Assembly (NCBI GenBank): GCA_025602905.1
Contig: JAHLKI010000018.1
Span: 496,001-560,000 of the forward strand
Direction: 5' to 3'
Origin: Phlyctochytrium arcticum
Taxonomy: Eukaryota > Chytridiomycota > Chytridiomycetes > Chytridiales > Chytridiaceae
DNA length: 64,000 nt
The notes beneath the pieces are model-generated. The model ran no database searches, was not told where the DNA came from, and saw only the letters and a program-made list of their open reading frames with translations. Of this stretch, positions 10,663-23,600 are shown piece after piece; the stretch's first letter is position 1, and each line of letters opens with the position of its first letter. Made by a program: the position numbers and the translations under genes.

Positions 10663-13600
10663 ATGGAACTGGACTTATCCGGGGTCTCTGCCGTTGACGA
10701 GCAGTTCCTGTCTTGCCGGGACGGTGGGAGGCCGATGTGCCTCGCCTGTGACAGAGACTACCCGACCATGGGCAACTTGAACCGCCATCTGGCAAGTGCC
10801 AAGCACAAAGAAAACGTGCGAATCGAGTTGGAGCTGCGTGAGATTCCAGACCCGATCGCACATGAGGAGCCGTTAGAAGAGTTCATCAACTTGCATCCAC
10901 CATTTGACCACAACATTCCGGATTGTCCACCCGTGCATTGGGCTCACATTATGGGAGCAGTTGGCAGCAATCAACCCTCAATTCTGTCATCAAGCAAGTC
11001 GAGTTTTCACCATCCTGCGGAAGATGACCCGGCTTGCGGATTTGATAATTCCTCCTGGATATCCGAGGACGACTCTTCTGTCAATAGTGATGAATCATAT
11101 GACCAAGACTTAGTTGATGAGCAGCGGAGGTCAAGACGGAATAACCACCAAGAGGCTGGCTGGGAGCCATTTGGATCAAAAAGCATGTTTTTTGCATGTC
11201 TTATATGCAATCTACTTCGAAACCGCATCTCCACCGCAACTCTCAAATTTTTATGGTGGATCATGAAGGAACTTGGTTGCGAACTTCCCAGCTTTCATCT
11301 CGTCAAGAGGAAGCAAAGTCAACTTTTCGAACGTCTTGGCAAGTTGTCGGAGCGAAATGAGTCAGCTCGAGACCGGAAGATTTTCTATGTCCGTAACATA
11401 CCGAGATTGCTGCAAAGGGTAGGAGAGAAATCTACTTTACATTGCCGTCCATCTGAAATGCTAACAGATGTATTTAGGAGTTTGCCAACCCGAAGATCTC
11501 GAATCAGTTGGTTACATATCCCGATGATTCGCCGCAGATTGTCAGCGAGATGTGGCATGGCGGAAAATGGCGAACTGCAACTCAATTTCTGGCACCATTG
11601 GCCAAAACGATACTTGGGTGTTTCTGGATTGGGGATTTCGTTGAAAGCAATGGACAAGTGGGACTTGTCGTACGATTTGCCAGGCGGGGGGGAGACGCAT
11701 TATATGCCTATGTTCACCCAATTGTGGATCAGATCTTGGATGCGGATATCATACAACTTTGGGATGTTGAGTCACTCAACCAGTGTCCCCTACCAGCCAT
11801 ACATTTGGTCGTGAAAAATCGTCAACGGATGCACATCACTTCGGCATGGCCATTTCTACTGGACGCTACCCTTCTGCAGAGAGTGTCGGAGTTGAAAGCT
11901 CGAGCGGGTCATCTTCGCGTTCTTGTCGCGCCCTTGATTTTGTTTTGTGATGATTTGTCTGGAGCCAGAAGCAAGCGGTATAACCCTCACATCAACTGGG
12001 CACTTCAGTTTGCAGGACTCCCCTTCAAAAGTCAGCAAGAAGATTACAATATCCATCTCATCACAGTTTCGGATCAAGTGGAGGGTGTTGAGATGGGGGC
12101 AGAGTTGGTGAAGCAGATAACCGAACAAGCCGAGAAAGGGGTTCAAGTTTATCACGCAACTTTGCAAGAGGAGGTGCTGGTAGTGAGTCCTGTCATGGCC
12201 ATACTGGGTGACAACCCTATGCATTCGGAATTGGGGGCACACATTGGACTGAAAGGAAATTTCCCATGCCGTTTCTGTGACGCGAGCGCGTCCTTCGATT
12301 CCGCTGCGGCTTTGGAACGATTTGTTACTGTTGGCCGCCCGCGAAACCCGGATTCCACTCGTATGCAGCTTTTGCAATATATGCACCTTGCGGCAATGTC
12401 AGGAGCGAAGACCCAAACGCGGAAGATGCAGACGGACTCTGGGATCAAATGCTCACGACAGGAAGTCCTATTAACCAAATTGTATGAATTCGCCAAATCC
12501 AAGCCGACACAGCATCAAAGAGATCAGCATATCGCATCGCTTGGGGACCCAGCGAACTTCATTACCCCACTTTTCCAACTAGCCGACTTCAACGTCCACG
12601 AAGACTTGGCAGTCGACACCCTACACACAGTACTCCTCGGAGTAACCAAGTACCTCACCCGGCATAGCCTCCAAGCGGTCAAGGCCAATAAGAATAATGA
12701 GACCATTCTGGAAGCTCGCATGCGATCGGCTGACACTTCCACATGTTTCCCAAGGCCACTCGCTGTTCGGAACGTCCTGAAGTACACGAACTCGCTGGTT
12801 GGGAAGGATTTCCGGCACTTCGTTCAGCTCGCTCCATTCTTTTTGGAAGGTCTGGTTCCTCCTGTAGAGCTGCGGATGTGGTTGGCCTTGGCCCGAATGA
12901 CTCGGTTGATTTACCAGCGGTCATTCTATACCCAACAGCATGTGATTGACGTCGCGGAAGCCATCCAACAATTCTTGGCTTGTGCCGTCAACCACTCTCC
13001 ACGATGGTTAAATAAACCAAAGTTCCACATACTTCTCCACATCCCCCGATGTATGCAGCTGTTCGGTCCACCGGTGCTAGTAGCTGTGGAAAGATTCGAA
13101 GCCAACAATTCCGTCATCCGTCTCAGCTCTTGCCTATCCAACCGTCAGTCACCCTCTCGAGATATCTGCGAAACATTCGAACGATTTAGCCTGCTAAGGC
13201 ATATTGTCTCAGGAGGGTTTTGGCAGAGCGGATCCGGATGGATATGTGCCCAGGTGCATGTATTGGGCATGGGACAAACCAGAGAAGTTCGCAAGATTTT
13301 AGGCTGTTCACAGCAGCACGAAGAACCTTTCCTGGGGCAAAGGATGCGAAACAATGGTCGGTCAGATGGGATGTGGGAGAAACGCGCATGTTCTGGAAGT
13401 CATCTTTTACCAGACGTCTCGCTTGTGCACAAGCATCAGTCCGTGCGTGGATCTCTTGGAGAAAAGATCCGTGTGGGCTCATACGCTTGTACCAACGACA
13501 GACTCCTCCACAAAATCGTAGATATTGTTTGCACCGATACCAACATTTTCATCATTGGCACCGCGGCTACAATGACCAACGAAACCTATTTGAATTGCCC

Positions 13601-14012
13601 AGTATTCAATGAGGATAAAGCCCTGAGGATCATCCAGAGTACGACTTTGATAGGCCCGGTGAATGTTCAGCATGCTTGTGGGCAAGGATGCGTGGCCTCG
13701 AACACCCGGCAACAGCGAATGGAAAGGGAGCTGGTAGCCTCCTCAACGTTCGTGCCAGAGATCAGACATGCCAACGATGACCGAATAGCCCTCAACATAT
13801 TCTGTCATTACACGTCTTGGATCCATGACATCTTCCCCACCACCATCAACGCCGCAGACTTCCAAGTCGACGTAAATAGGGCCTATCAAAATTACGTCTT
13901 GGAACGTGCGATAGCACCGCCCAGTCGAGCAGGCAGCACTGGTGGAGCTCGTCAGCGCGGCCAACGCGCGTCATCCGTTGCCTCGGGATGGACGAACAAC
14001 ACATTTATCTGA
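10663..14012 (+). CDS. Transposase-like protein with C2H2 finger (transposon gene 1)
   Basis: Exons 10663-11418 and 11478-14012 (59-bp intron with GTAGGA and TTTAG ends) give about 1,096 residues in one open frame. Residues about 25-50 form a C2H2 finger (CLACDRD ... HLASAKH). After an acidic linker comes the family opening WEPFGSKSMFFACLI ... ELGCELPS. The intron joins ...LLQR to EFANPKISNQ, restoring the block EFANP...YPDD..QIVSEMWHGGKW. The central block contains AILGDNPMHSELGAHIG followed by a CRFC pair, then DLAVDTLHTVLLG and PKFHILLHIP ... IVSGGFW, and near the end NVQHACGQGC. These blocks match a large fungal family, abundant in basidiomycetes, that I recall as transposon-associated. 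Acidic residues in the conserved blocks could be the catalytic set, but I cannot assign a DDE triad by eye. No stop or frameshift interrupts it, so it may be active or recently so. Confidence 0.8.
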
Positions 14013-14354
14013 GAACTTCCTCGTCATCAAGGCGGCCGAGCTGAACTTTTGTCAAAAATGTGAGTTTTGTTGCCCGCCAAATGACCCAAATGACGCAACT
14101 CATTTCGTCTTTCGATCCAATCTTCCTAGACACAACCACTTCCATCAACACACGAACAAGGACCGCATCATAGCTACTATTATTACTCATATTTATTGTC
14201 ATCGTTGTTCCGTCAAAGTGACCTAAATGCGAAAAACGTGAACCATCGTTCGGACAGTCTGTTGTGGAATATGAAATCTTATTTTTTGTCGTCATCATCA
14301 CTCCGTCAATGCTGTGAAATTTTAGGTGACAAGGACGAAACACTTCGACTCTCC

Positions 14355-14366
14355 CGCTGATATAAA
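14355..14366 (+). promoter_or_regulatory. Probable TATA box of transposon gene 2
   Basis: GATATAAAAAGG about 80 bp upstream of the second gene's ATG, in the 427-bp gap between the two transposon genes. It suggests that gene 2 has its own promoter rather than being read through from gene 1. Confidence 0.5.
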
Positions 14367-14439
14367 AAGGTGAGTCTGGCCACGTCCCTTGTATAGATCA
14401 GATACTGCCAACTAAAATTACAACCCTTCATCTCAAAAC

Positions 14440-15672
14440 ATGTCTCAACACAACATCAACGATCCCTACTTTTACACGACAGGCGGACTTGGTCCAGATG
14501 GACAGCCCAACAGTCCCAGAGCACCAGGCACCTACAACGCTTCACTCAATGGCCCGCACGGCCCAATCCACATGCAGCCACCTGCAGGGCAGGGGGCTCA
14601 ACAAGGCCGTCACTTTTACCCACCCAATCAAACCCGCAGGGGCCGGCCCAAGGACAAACAGCAGCAGATAGCCGACGGCTAGAGGCGGAGCGGGCCGCCC
14701 AGCAATTTGGAGCTATGAATGCCGGCAATGGTCAAGGCCTTGGTCCCCTTTGGCCACCGCAAGGTCCCTCTCCCAGGCAAGGTCGGCAAATCGACCACAC
14801 CATTCCACCCCCTGGCCCGGTCTTGCCCGCCAATGACGAACTGATGGTTCGGAAAGTCGCAGAGGACCCGGAGGACATCGCATTCGTCCGCGATTATATC
14901 ACGGTCAGTACCTCTTCAATTTGTTTGACCTTAGGACATACAGCTCACTTCTTCTCCGTCATAACAGTGGCCAGAAAAATTCCAAAGAGCATACAACGCG
15001 GTACGGCTACGCCAGCTTGGAAGTCAATCAGGCCAGGGAACCAGCGGTGACGGGTCAGGTCCTCCCACTCTCAGTGCCGCGGTCTTGAAGGGCATCAAGA
15101 AGGTCTGTGCCGAGCGAGCCCTTTCCAGTATCTGCCTGGACTACGTCAATCCGATTCCTCCGGTCATCAAGACCCTGGTTGAAGAAGGCTACGAAAGCAG
15201 CCGATACCTCAAGCAAGGAAAGACGGGGCGGGAGACAAAGGCAGAAATAGGTCTCGCCTACTCCAGCACGAAGTCGGGAATGAGGAAACGGCTTGTTGGC
15301 CACGTCGGAGCGGTGCACAAGTCGGAGCTCAACGCTTTCTCTACCCACCTCTTCCAACGTCGAACCGTTGACCGTGTCAACTATCGTCACTTCCGCCGGG
15401 CTGCATTACTTCGGGATTACCGCGACCGCTTCCCTAAGGTGACAGGGCGTCGTTTCTGGGAGAATATCACCAAGGAACTGAAGCGTTTGCATGCCTTGCC
15501 CGACAAGGGTGTTCATGATTTGGACGCGCTTGTGGCTGCAGATCGTGCCGAGTACCAGGAGGTTCCCCAGCATAAGGATCGCTTTGTGGCTCAGAATGAG
15601 GACTTGAGTGACGGAGCGGGGGACGACGGGGACAACGGAGAAGACGAAGAGTCTGGTAGTGACGATGTCTAG
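14440..15672 (+). CDS. Second transposon protein, with an apparent frameshift
   Basis: Starts MSQHNINDPYFYTTGG in a Gly/Pro/Gln-rich segment and runs through RRGRPKDKQQQ (an AT-hook-like GRP) to a stop at 14680-14682. The continuation RRLEAERAAQQFGAMNAG lies in the next frame, beginning about 14670, and leads into EDPEDIAFVRDYIT. An intron at 14904-14967 (GTCAGT ... ACAG) then joins to WPEKFQRAYNAV and an uninterrupted frame to 15672. The C-terminal half is basic, with GMRKRLVGHVGAVHKSEL, VNYRHFRRAALLRDY and RRFWENITKELKRL, and ends in an acidic tail. No named domain is recognised. Its place inside the element beside the transposase suggests an accessory DNA-binding role. The shift near 14640-14680 is either a real one-base lesion, a base-calling error or programmed frameshifting. 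Confidence 0.6.
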
Positions 15673-16061
15673 TTCTATATAGATCGCGGTAGCCTGTAGG
15701 AGTAGCGGTCCTGAGTAGCGTAGCCGCCAGATGATTTCTTTATTGCCCGATAATATACATTTTTATGACCGAGTTATATCAACTATAAGTTCTTCCGCTC
15801 ATTTGGATTTGCCTGCCGTTCGTCGTTCTTGAACATTTTCCATACGGCATCCTTATGGTGGGCAAGAGGAAGCCATAAGTATGTGTGGCGGGCCGCATAG
15901 ACTGCTATACTATTGCTTGGTGGATGCCACAAGTGCAAGCTATGTAGTATTCCACCCTATGCATTTCGTTCGAAAGCCATATAGCTTTGACTATAGGCAT
16001 CCATGTAGCGTTCCATCAGTATGCCATAAAGAAAATCTTGCGGCCACTACATGGCCCATAG

Positions 16062-16072
16062 TTGGGCGTGTA
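16062..16072 (-). repeat. Right terminal inverted repeat
   Basis: TTGGGCGTGTA, the reverse complement of the left end at 10040-10050. Confidence 0.75.
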
Positions 16073-16080
16073 TGTTGGCG
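16073..16080 (+). repeat. Right target-site duplication of the transposon
   Basis: TGTTGGCG, differing by one base from TGTTGGTG at 10032-10039. Confidence 0.7.
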
Positions 16081-17651
16081 CGATTGACCTTTTCGGTACC
16101 ATCTTTTGCAGCTGCTTGCCCCACTTGTGACTTGCCCCCCATATGGATGCCACAGATTGAATATATGGAGATGGCTTTTTGGCCGTGGTAAAACCACGGT
16201 GGTCTTCATCACGCGTGAGCGATGGAGTTCGGCGGCAACCTGCGACGGAAAATGCCGCCAAAAATGCCGCGAAAGGGGTAAGAGCAAAAATCCACTGCTT
16301 ATCCTCACATGCACAGACCAGAAAGATTAAGATCTACTCGAATACGGCACCTGACATCTGCTATCAAAACTCCCAAAAACCGTCACGAATAAAGTCGGCG
16401 ATGCGAAATTACTGCGAGTGACGGCTTCACAAATATTGAAAAGAAAGTTGAATCGGAGAACGTGAGTCGCGAAAGCAGCACTTTTCTCGAGTACCGCTTT
16501 GAAACACTCCCCTGCCCACCGCGCTTCCGCCAAACTTTTTATCTTCTTTGCGATATTCACCAGAGCATGGCTGTGCCACCTTTATGCTGGCTGTGCCATG
16601 GTCAGGAAAAGAACACCTCAGCATCAGGCCACTTCCTTCCTTTCGGCAACAGCCCGATTCCCGTCAGAGATGCAGATACACTATACAACTTGCACCGATA
16701 ACACTTCACATGCAAAATCTGGACGCGAATACAGTACTGGTAAGTCCGCTGGTATCATACTGGAGTACTATGCCGTATCCAGCTCTCTTGTCTCGGCCTT
16801 GTAATACGAGCACTCGGCATTCAATTCACGGTCTACAGATGTTGACAATGCGGTAGCGTTAGCCAGAGGATGCATGCGAGAAAGTAGCGTGAGATGTATA
16901 TTCCATGGAGTCTCCTGCTCATTCAAGAGAGATCTCTGATGCGATTCGACGCGACTCGTGTGATGTTTTGTGATGGGCGTTTGCCGGGCAACGTCCCCAG
17001 GTTTCTCATGAACCACGTGTGTGCTGTACAGATCTTTTTACTCCGCTCGGCGGCAGAATCACTGAATCAGCGCAAGATAACCGAAACGGCCCAAAGTCGT
17101 ACGGAGTACTATTCGCTCCACCCCGCCGCCCCGCCGCCCGCGTTGCAAATTTGGAACAACCAGTGCACACCCACACCACGAAAGCGGGCCACTATCGTAC
17201 TATTCGAGTATGTTGGTTGCACTTGGTTGAAGAGCAAAATGCATAATATCCTTACTTTGGACCGAATCACACATTGGCAACGGCCGCTTTTTTTTGGGCT
17301 TGCGCATGAGCAGTGGAATACATATACTTTGTGTGGTCAGGAGCTCTTGATTTTGAGGTTTTTGCTTTAGTCGGTCTTGTTCGGGAGGTCACTGGTTAGA
17401 CTGTTTCTTTTTGGTCAATCTTTGTTGGTAAGGCCAAACGCATTGCAGCTTTGAGGACGATTAATTAACTTGGAATTGTTATTAGCCAGGTCCGAAAAAG
17501 TCCGTGAACTCAATCCCCAACCAACCCGACATGCAATTATAAACGATTTAGACATCTCATAGACAACATCTGCCACTGCATCAAAGAAGTTTACAAGACA
17601 AAAGAACTAGTATATCCTTAATCGCCTCTTAATTATCCTTATTCACCCAAA
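16081..17651. other. Intergenic region between transposon and giant gene
   Basis: No gene is supported. Short open frames overlap one another on both strands without recognisable domains; the longest (158 codons, 16894-17370, +) looks random. AATGCCGCC / AATGCCGCG is repeated near 16251-16270. The last few hundred bases should hold the promoter and 5' leader of the gene starting at 17652. Confidence 0.5.
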
Positions 17652-20600
17652 ATGAGTGGCCCACCCGATCTATATCGGCCGGCGCCCACTTCCCCAAGTT
17701 TCGAAGACGATGAGCACGCCAATGCTTCCCATCGCCTCCTTCCTCAGGCCGACAATGGTCCGGATACACCAACAGAAGACCACCATCGTGTTTTGCTTGA
17801 TGATGACATCCCTGGGCAGGCCCGGGCCATTCATCCTACAAACAATGAATACGAGTCAGTACCCGCGACGACTCTCAGCAGGACCAATTCAGTCAACAGC
17901 CTTGATGAAGACCCAGAGGTGGCATTGCATCGCACGGCCGACCAGCACTATGTGCACAATCAGCCAAAGCCGTCTTGCTTTCGCAGATATCTGAACTGGT
18001 ACAAGGTAATCAGGCATTTGTTTATACTTGTTTTCTCATTCCAACGCTAACTCAATGATCTACAGCCTGTTTACGACTTTAAGACGGAAGGCCTCAGTGA
18101 AAAGGAGCGACGCACCCCACGTTACGGCAATGGTCGATTCAAGCTGTGGCAATTTATCCTGCTGCATATCCTTGTCTTTATCCTCTTCCTGATCCTGATC
18201 ATTGGCCCACTGTCGTACTTTGTCTTTGTCCCCGCCATCATCCAAAGCCAGCTGAACACGCAACAGTTGTCAAACTTGGACTTGCACAAAATGGAGGTCC
18301 ACAACATGTCGCCTGACAATGTCGCGTTCTACATCAAAGGTCAACTCCCTGCTACCACCTGGATTCCCATCACGGCAGACATCGGTTCTACAGACGTCCA
18401 GGTTCATATCACTGGCGACACCAAGACGCGTTACATCAACATGAAATTGCCCGACTTCCCATTGACATTGAACGCACCATTCAAAATTGATTGGGCTGGA
18501 TACGTCAGTTTGGACAACACTGATGTTGCCGACACGCTCAAGCTCGTAAACAGGTTTTCGACCGAAGGGTTGAAAGATGTCGCGTTCCAGGCCCGTGGAC
18601 GATTTCCAATTACCGTCTGGGGTATCAAGTTCTACAGCGGTCTCCCTCTGTACTTTAACCTCGGCAAAGTTGACAAGGTTACCTCGGATATCAAGAGTTT
18701 GATGACGCAGGCACCCAACTTCTTGAAGAGTCAAAATATGAGTAAGTGGCTGCCTTTGCTCTCTATCTGCTACGCGTCATGAAACTTACTTTTTCTTTTT
18801 TCCCCCCAGACTCTGCCATTCGTCAAAAATTCACCAGCAAGGACCTCATCAGTGTTTTATCCGAAATTGGCTTTCCTGAAATGCACATCGATACTCTCGA
18901 TTTGGAAATGAACGATCGCGGCGTTACAGTACATACCTCATTGTGGCTCGAGAACCCCGTGCGCATGTCGCTCGGAGAATTGCGTGGCATGACCTTTGGA
19001 CTTACCGTGGAAGGAGAATTAACGGCCAAGGTTACTGTTCGCCAACTCTCGCTGAAGGAGTCCCTACAAAACATCAACTTGTCGGCCGATATTGTTCTCG
19101 ACGATCCTAGCATTACCCCGGATCGCGTCAGTGCCATGATCTCCAAGGTGCTGGACAAGGTATTGGTCACTGGAAAATACGAGGATCTCAAGGTTGCCAT
19201 TACCGGTCCCATTACAATTGACAACGGCGACTGGGTTTCCCAGATTACCGATGGACTCGCAATCTACCTGCCAATGAAGGAACTGATGGACGCCATGCAA
19301 GTGCCCCTACTGCGCAGCTTGTTGACTCTGGAGGGTGTCTCTGCTTTGGCCGGCTCTACCAAGATCAACGCCGCTATCCTCTCCGATCGAATTGTTGTCC
19401 CAATCAACCTGGCCGCCCCCCGATTGTTGCCGCTGCCCCCAAAGCTGGAAATCAAATACAACATCACCGCTGGAATCTTTGGCGGTGACCAGAAAACTCT
19501 CGGCCTCAATGTTTCCCCCATCACCATTGTCACTACTGATGATCAGATGATTGTCAACACCACCGTGACCATCTTCCCGGAAAACTCAATGGCGGCCGCG
19601 GATGCTCTTGCTCTGGCTATCAACCCACTTTTGGCTGCGGTACCCAAAGCATCCAGCATCAACGTCAAGCAGCTCTCATTCGCAGCACCCGGTCAACCTA
19701 CAGCGTTCAAATGGAGTGACAACTTGTTCAAGCAGGCCACCGTCGCTGTTCCTTTGCCACCCATGATCTGCATACCGTGCATCACCGATCTTGTCATGAA
19801 GAGTAACAGTACCGACACGCTCTTTGCCATCAACTCACTGGCTGTCGACCAAATGACCACTGCTCCTGGTTTCCAAGTTGCTGGATCAGCAAATGTCGTG
19901 TACCCCCCTTCATTGCCACAGCTTTCTTTGGATTTGGGATTCGCTTCTTTGGAATTGGCCGTCGAGCGAGTGCCAGCAGCCACTCTGGCTTTACCTATCG
20001 GTCTCAAGTTTGCTCCTTCTGCCAACCCGGTTGCTCTCAACGCTCAAGCTGTTCTGTCTCGTGCCCCCGAGTTGCCTGCCAAGGTGCAGAGCCTCGTTGA
20101 CTCTATTCTCAAGGACGGCGCTCCCCCATCTAATGTCGGCATCACCAACATTCTTTTCGGACCTTCAGCCAACCAGACTTTTGTCACCTTTTCCAAGATT
20201 GCCGTAGAACTGAGCACGGATGGTCTCAAGGAAATGTCCGGAAAGATGATGGATGGCATGAAGTCATCGCTTCTCAAACCCGGCATGATCAAGTTTCAGT
20301 CTGCAGATCTGGAGGTTGTCTCAAGCACGGATGTCAATGTTGGCTTTGCAGCAGATATCTTGAACCCGTCCAACATCTCAATCTCGCTCGGACACGTTGA
20401 CGCAGACATTACCCTGGATGATGGTCGCTTGATCAGTCTCGCACTTCCCCCAATCAAGATTTCCACCGGACCCAACGGAGTGAACTTGAAGTTGGCGCTC
20501 GGTGTCGCAACCGGAGCGAATGGCATGGCCGAGAAGGTCGCAGCTTTGGCGAATGAGTTCTTGAACAAACAACCTCTTTCGGTTCTTTTGGGAGCGACCA

Positions 20601-23600
20601 ACCTCGTATTGTCGCCACCTGGAACTCGCGGTCAAGCTGGAGGGGCCGTCATCGATCAAATCAAGCCTGTCAAGCTGACCGTTCCTCCCGCCATGTTGGC
20701 TGAGCTAACAAGTGGTGATGCGGCCGACTCTCCTCTGGATGCCTCTGCATTGATGCCAAAGGGTGATCTACTGCAGTCCTTGAAGTTGCAGAACTTGCAT
20801 GTTGAGACTTTACCCGGTGCTACCCTTGCAGCCGCTGCTGCCGCTGTATTGGATCCCATGGCTCTGACTGTCAAATTGCCCTTCGCCCAAGTTACCATGG
20901 AGCTGGAAAACTCTGATCTTGTCATTGTTCAAATTGCCGAGTTTGCGCTCGTCAAGGGAGCAATCGGCGGCAAAGTCCTGGCAACCTTCCCTCAGACTGA
21001 TGACTCTATTCCCGACAAGGTTGCGGCCGTCGTGCAAGAGTTCATGGGCGGAAGCCTCAGTGCGCAAATGGCTGTAAAGACAATCTACTTTGGAGGAGCC
21101 GGTGGCGATCGCAACGATCTTCTTAGCCTGGTCAAACTCGACTTGACGTCGTTCACCAAAGACATCAAGACTGGAGACATTATGCAAGAAGTCATGAAGA
21201 TGATGCCCATGAAGCTCCCTGCGCGTTTGCAAGACTTGATGGCTGCTTCTGAGGGTATGATGAGCGGCGTGATTGATGTTCAGACCTTGCCCCAAAAGAC
21301 CATTGGCTTGAATGCTAATGTTGGAGTCAAGCTGCCATTCACCCTCTCAGCCAACATCGGATATATGGGCGCTAAAGTTGGCATCAACCAACATCCCTTG
21401 CTAGGATTCTTACTACCCACTGGTATCAAGGTAGCTGGAACTGCAGGTGGAGGTGCGACGGTTGCATTGAACACGGCTATACCATTTGAGGATGACGACA
21501 ATGCTCAAACTGCCGTTGCGACCGTTGTCAGCAACTTCTTTGCGGGATCTGCCCTCGACACAACTATTGATCTTGGAGCTCTTGGTTTGGGATACAGTGC
21601 CGGAGATACCATCACTGCTTTGAGCAAAGTTAAGCTCAACATTCCTTTGGACAGTATCTTGGCAGTCGATGGACCATCAGACATTTTCTCCCTGGTGGCC
21701 GGTACCAAGCCAGCTCTTGGAGGTATCGTTCTCGAAACCCGTCCTGGAAATTCCATGGGCGTTGTTGTGGATATGACGCTTTCTTCCCCTCTCAAGATTG
21801 CGGCCAAGGTTGGCTATGTTGGCGCCTTCGTCGGACTTAACTCCAACCCTGTTGTGGACTTTTCTCTGCCTCAAGGTCTGGTTCTCGATGCAACTGGTCC
21901 TCAAACTCGTGTCAATTTGAACACCGCCCTCAACTTTATTGACAATGAAGCTACTCAGACTACAGTTGCACAAGTAGTCGAGAACTTTGTTATGGGACGA
22001 CATCTCGGTGCCGTCATTGGTGTTGGAAAGATTGCATTGGGAGCTAGCGCTGGTGACATTATTACGGCTTTGAGCAAGGTTCAGATCCCTGCGGATCTGG
22101 AACGAGGATTGAACACCATGGGTGTCGCTGTTCCTTTCAAGCTGAGCGGAGGGTCATTGGGGGGTCTTAACGCTGTTGTTCAGCGCGTTATGGCTCACAC
22201 CGCTCCAGCCAAGACAATCAACCTTGGTGCAGCTGCCGAATTCAACCTTCCTTTCCCTGTCAGTCTCAAGCTCGGCTACGCAGCACTTAGTGCAGCAGTC
22301 AGCAACAACCCTCTCGCAGACATTGTCGTACCAAAAGGTCTCGCAGTTGCCGGTGGCAACAATGGTCGTGCTGCATTGAATGTCGAAGCCAGTTTGGCAT
22401 TTACCGATACCGACGCTACTCAAACAACAGTCGCGGAACTTGTCAACGGTTTTGCCTTTACTGGTGATCTCAAGGGAATCACAGCTGGTGTATCTCGCGT
22501 GTTTGTCGGCAATTCAGCAAATGAGGGCGATCGTCTTACCATCTTGAGCAAAATTGATTTGGATTTGGACGTTGCAACTCTACTTGGCGCCGCTGGGATC
22601 AAGGTACCCATGGATATTTCGCAAGCTGCCGGCGCTCTAGGAGACTTTGGCGGTGTAAACGTCGAAACCGCTCCCGGTCGCCGAGTTTTGATCGGTGCTG
22701 GTCCAACGTTCAAGTTGCCATTGCCATTCCCTGTTGATTTGGCTATTGGACATATTGCCGCAAAGTCTGATTTGGGCAAGGTCCCATTGGGCACGGATGG
22801 ATACCCTCTTGTAGATCTCACAGTTCCAGGTGGCATTGCGATCAACACTATGCCCGGGACTGCGCAAGCCATCAAATTGAATGCGGAGTTGACCTTTACA
22901 GACACCGAGGCCACTCAAGATGAGGTAGCCATGATCATCAGTCAGGCCTTGCATACGGACAGGATTGACTCAGCTGTCGGTGCGCGGGCTATCCAGATCG
23001 GTGCTTCACCAACTGATCTCATCACGGCATTCAACAAGATCGCCATTCGTCTGGACTTGACGCGTTTGATTCAACAAATGGGTTTGAAGTTACCTATTCA
23101 GTTTGGCCAGATTGCTGGAAACACCAAGATGTCAATGACTGGGCTAGGAGTAGAGACACTTCCCGCCAAGACTGTAGCTGTCAATGCTACTGTTGGATTT
23201 GCCCTTCCATTGCCTGTCAGCTTGTCGATTAAAACCGGCTATTTCTTCACCCGTGCTACGGTTGGGGAGGCTCCTCTTCTCCGAGTTGCACTGAACCAGC
23301 CGTTGAGCATTACCTCGGGTGCAGGACAAAACGTACTTGCCATTGGAACCAATCTGGTATTTATCGACACTGAGCAAACCCAAGACAATGTCGCGCGATT
23401 GGTGTACAATGCCTTGAACACAAACCGTTTTGATATGTCGGCTGGTGTAGATGGTATTGAGTTTGGATCATCGAACTCACCTGCTGATGTTATTACCATT
23501 TTGCGCAAAGCGCAGATCTCGCTGGGACTGGACGATTTGACCAAGGGAACAATTGAGTTGCCGATCAACGTGGCCAAGATGGGATCCGTTGCTCTTCGTG

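Larger units (their letters stand above)
10040..16072 (+). mobile_element. DNA transposon, 6,033 bp, with 11-bp TIRs, 8-bp TSD and two genes
   Basis: The element begins TACACGCCCAA (10040-10050) and ends with its exact reverse complement TTGGGCGTGTA (16062-16072). It is flanked by the 8-bp direct repeat TGTTGG(T/C)G. Subterminal motifs of the type GCCATA(A/T)A or CCATAAG occur several times in both ends (for example around 10096, 10139, 10207, 10230, and 15870, 15974, 16022), as expected for transposase-binding repeats. Inside are two plus-strand genes, each with one intron: a C2H2-finger transposase-like protein and a smaller protein. An 8-bp duplication is shared by KDZ (Kyakuja-Dileera-Zisupton), hAT and P elements. 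The long protein resembles a family common in basidiomycete genomes that I associate with such elements. Assignment to a named superfamily is inference. Confidence 0.75.

Noticed and set aside
16894..17370. 158-codon plus-strand frame before the giant gene
   Set aside because: No domain, no conserved-looking segment and no promoter; likely chance.
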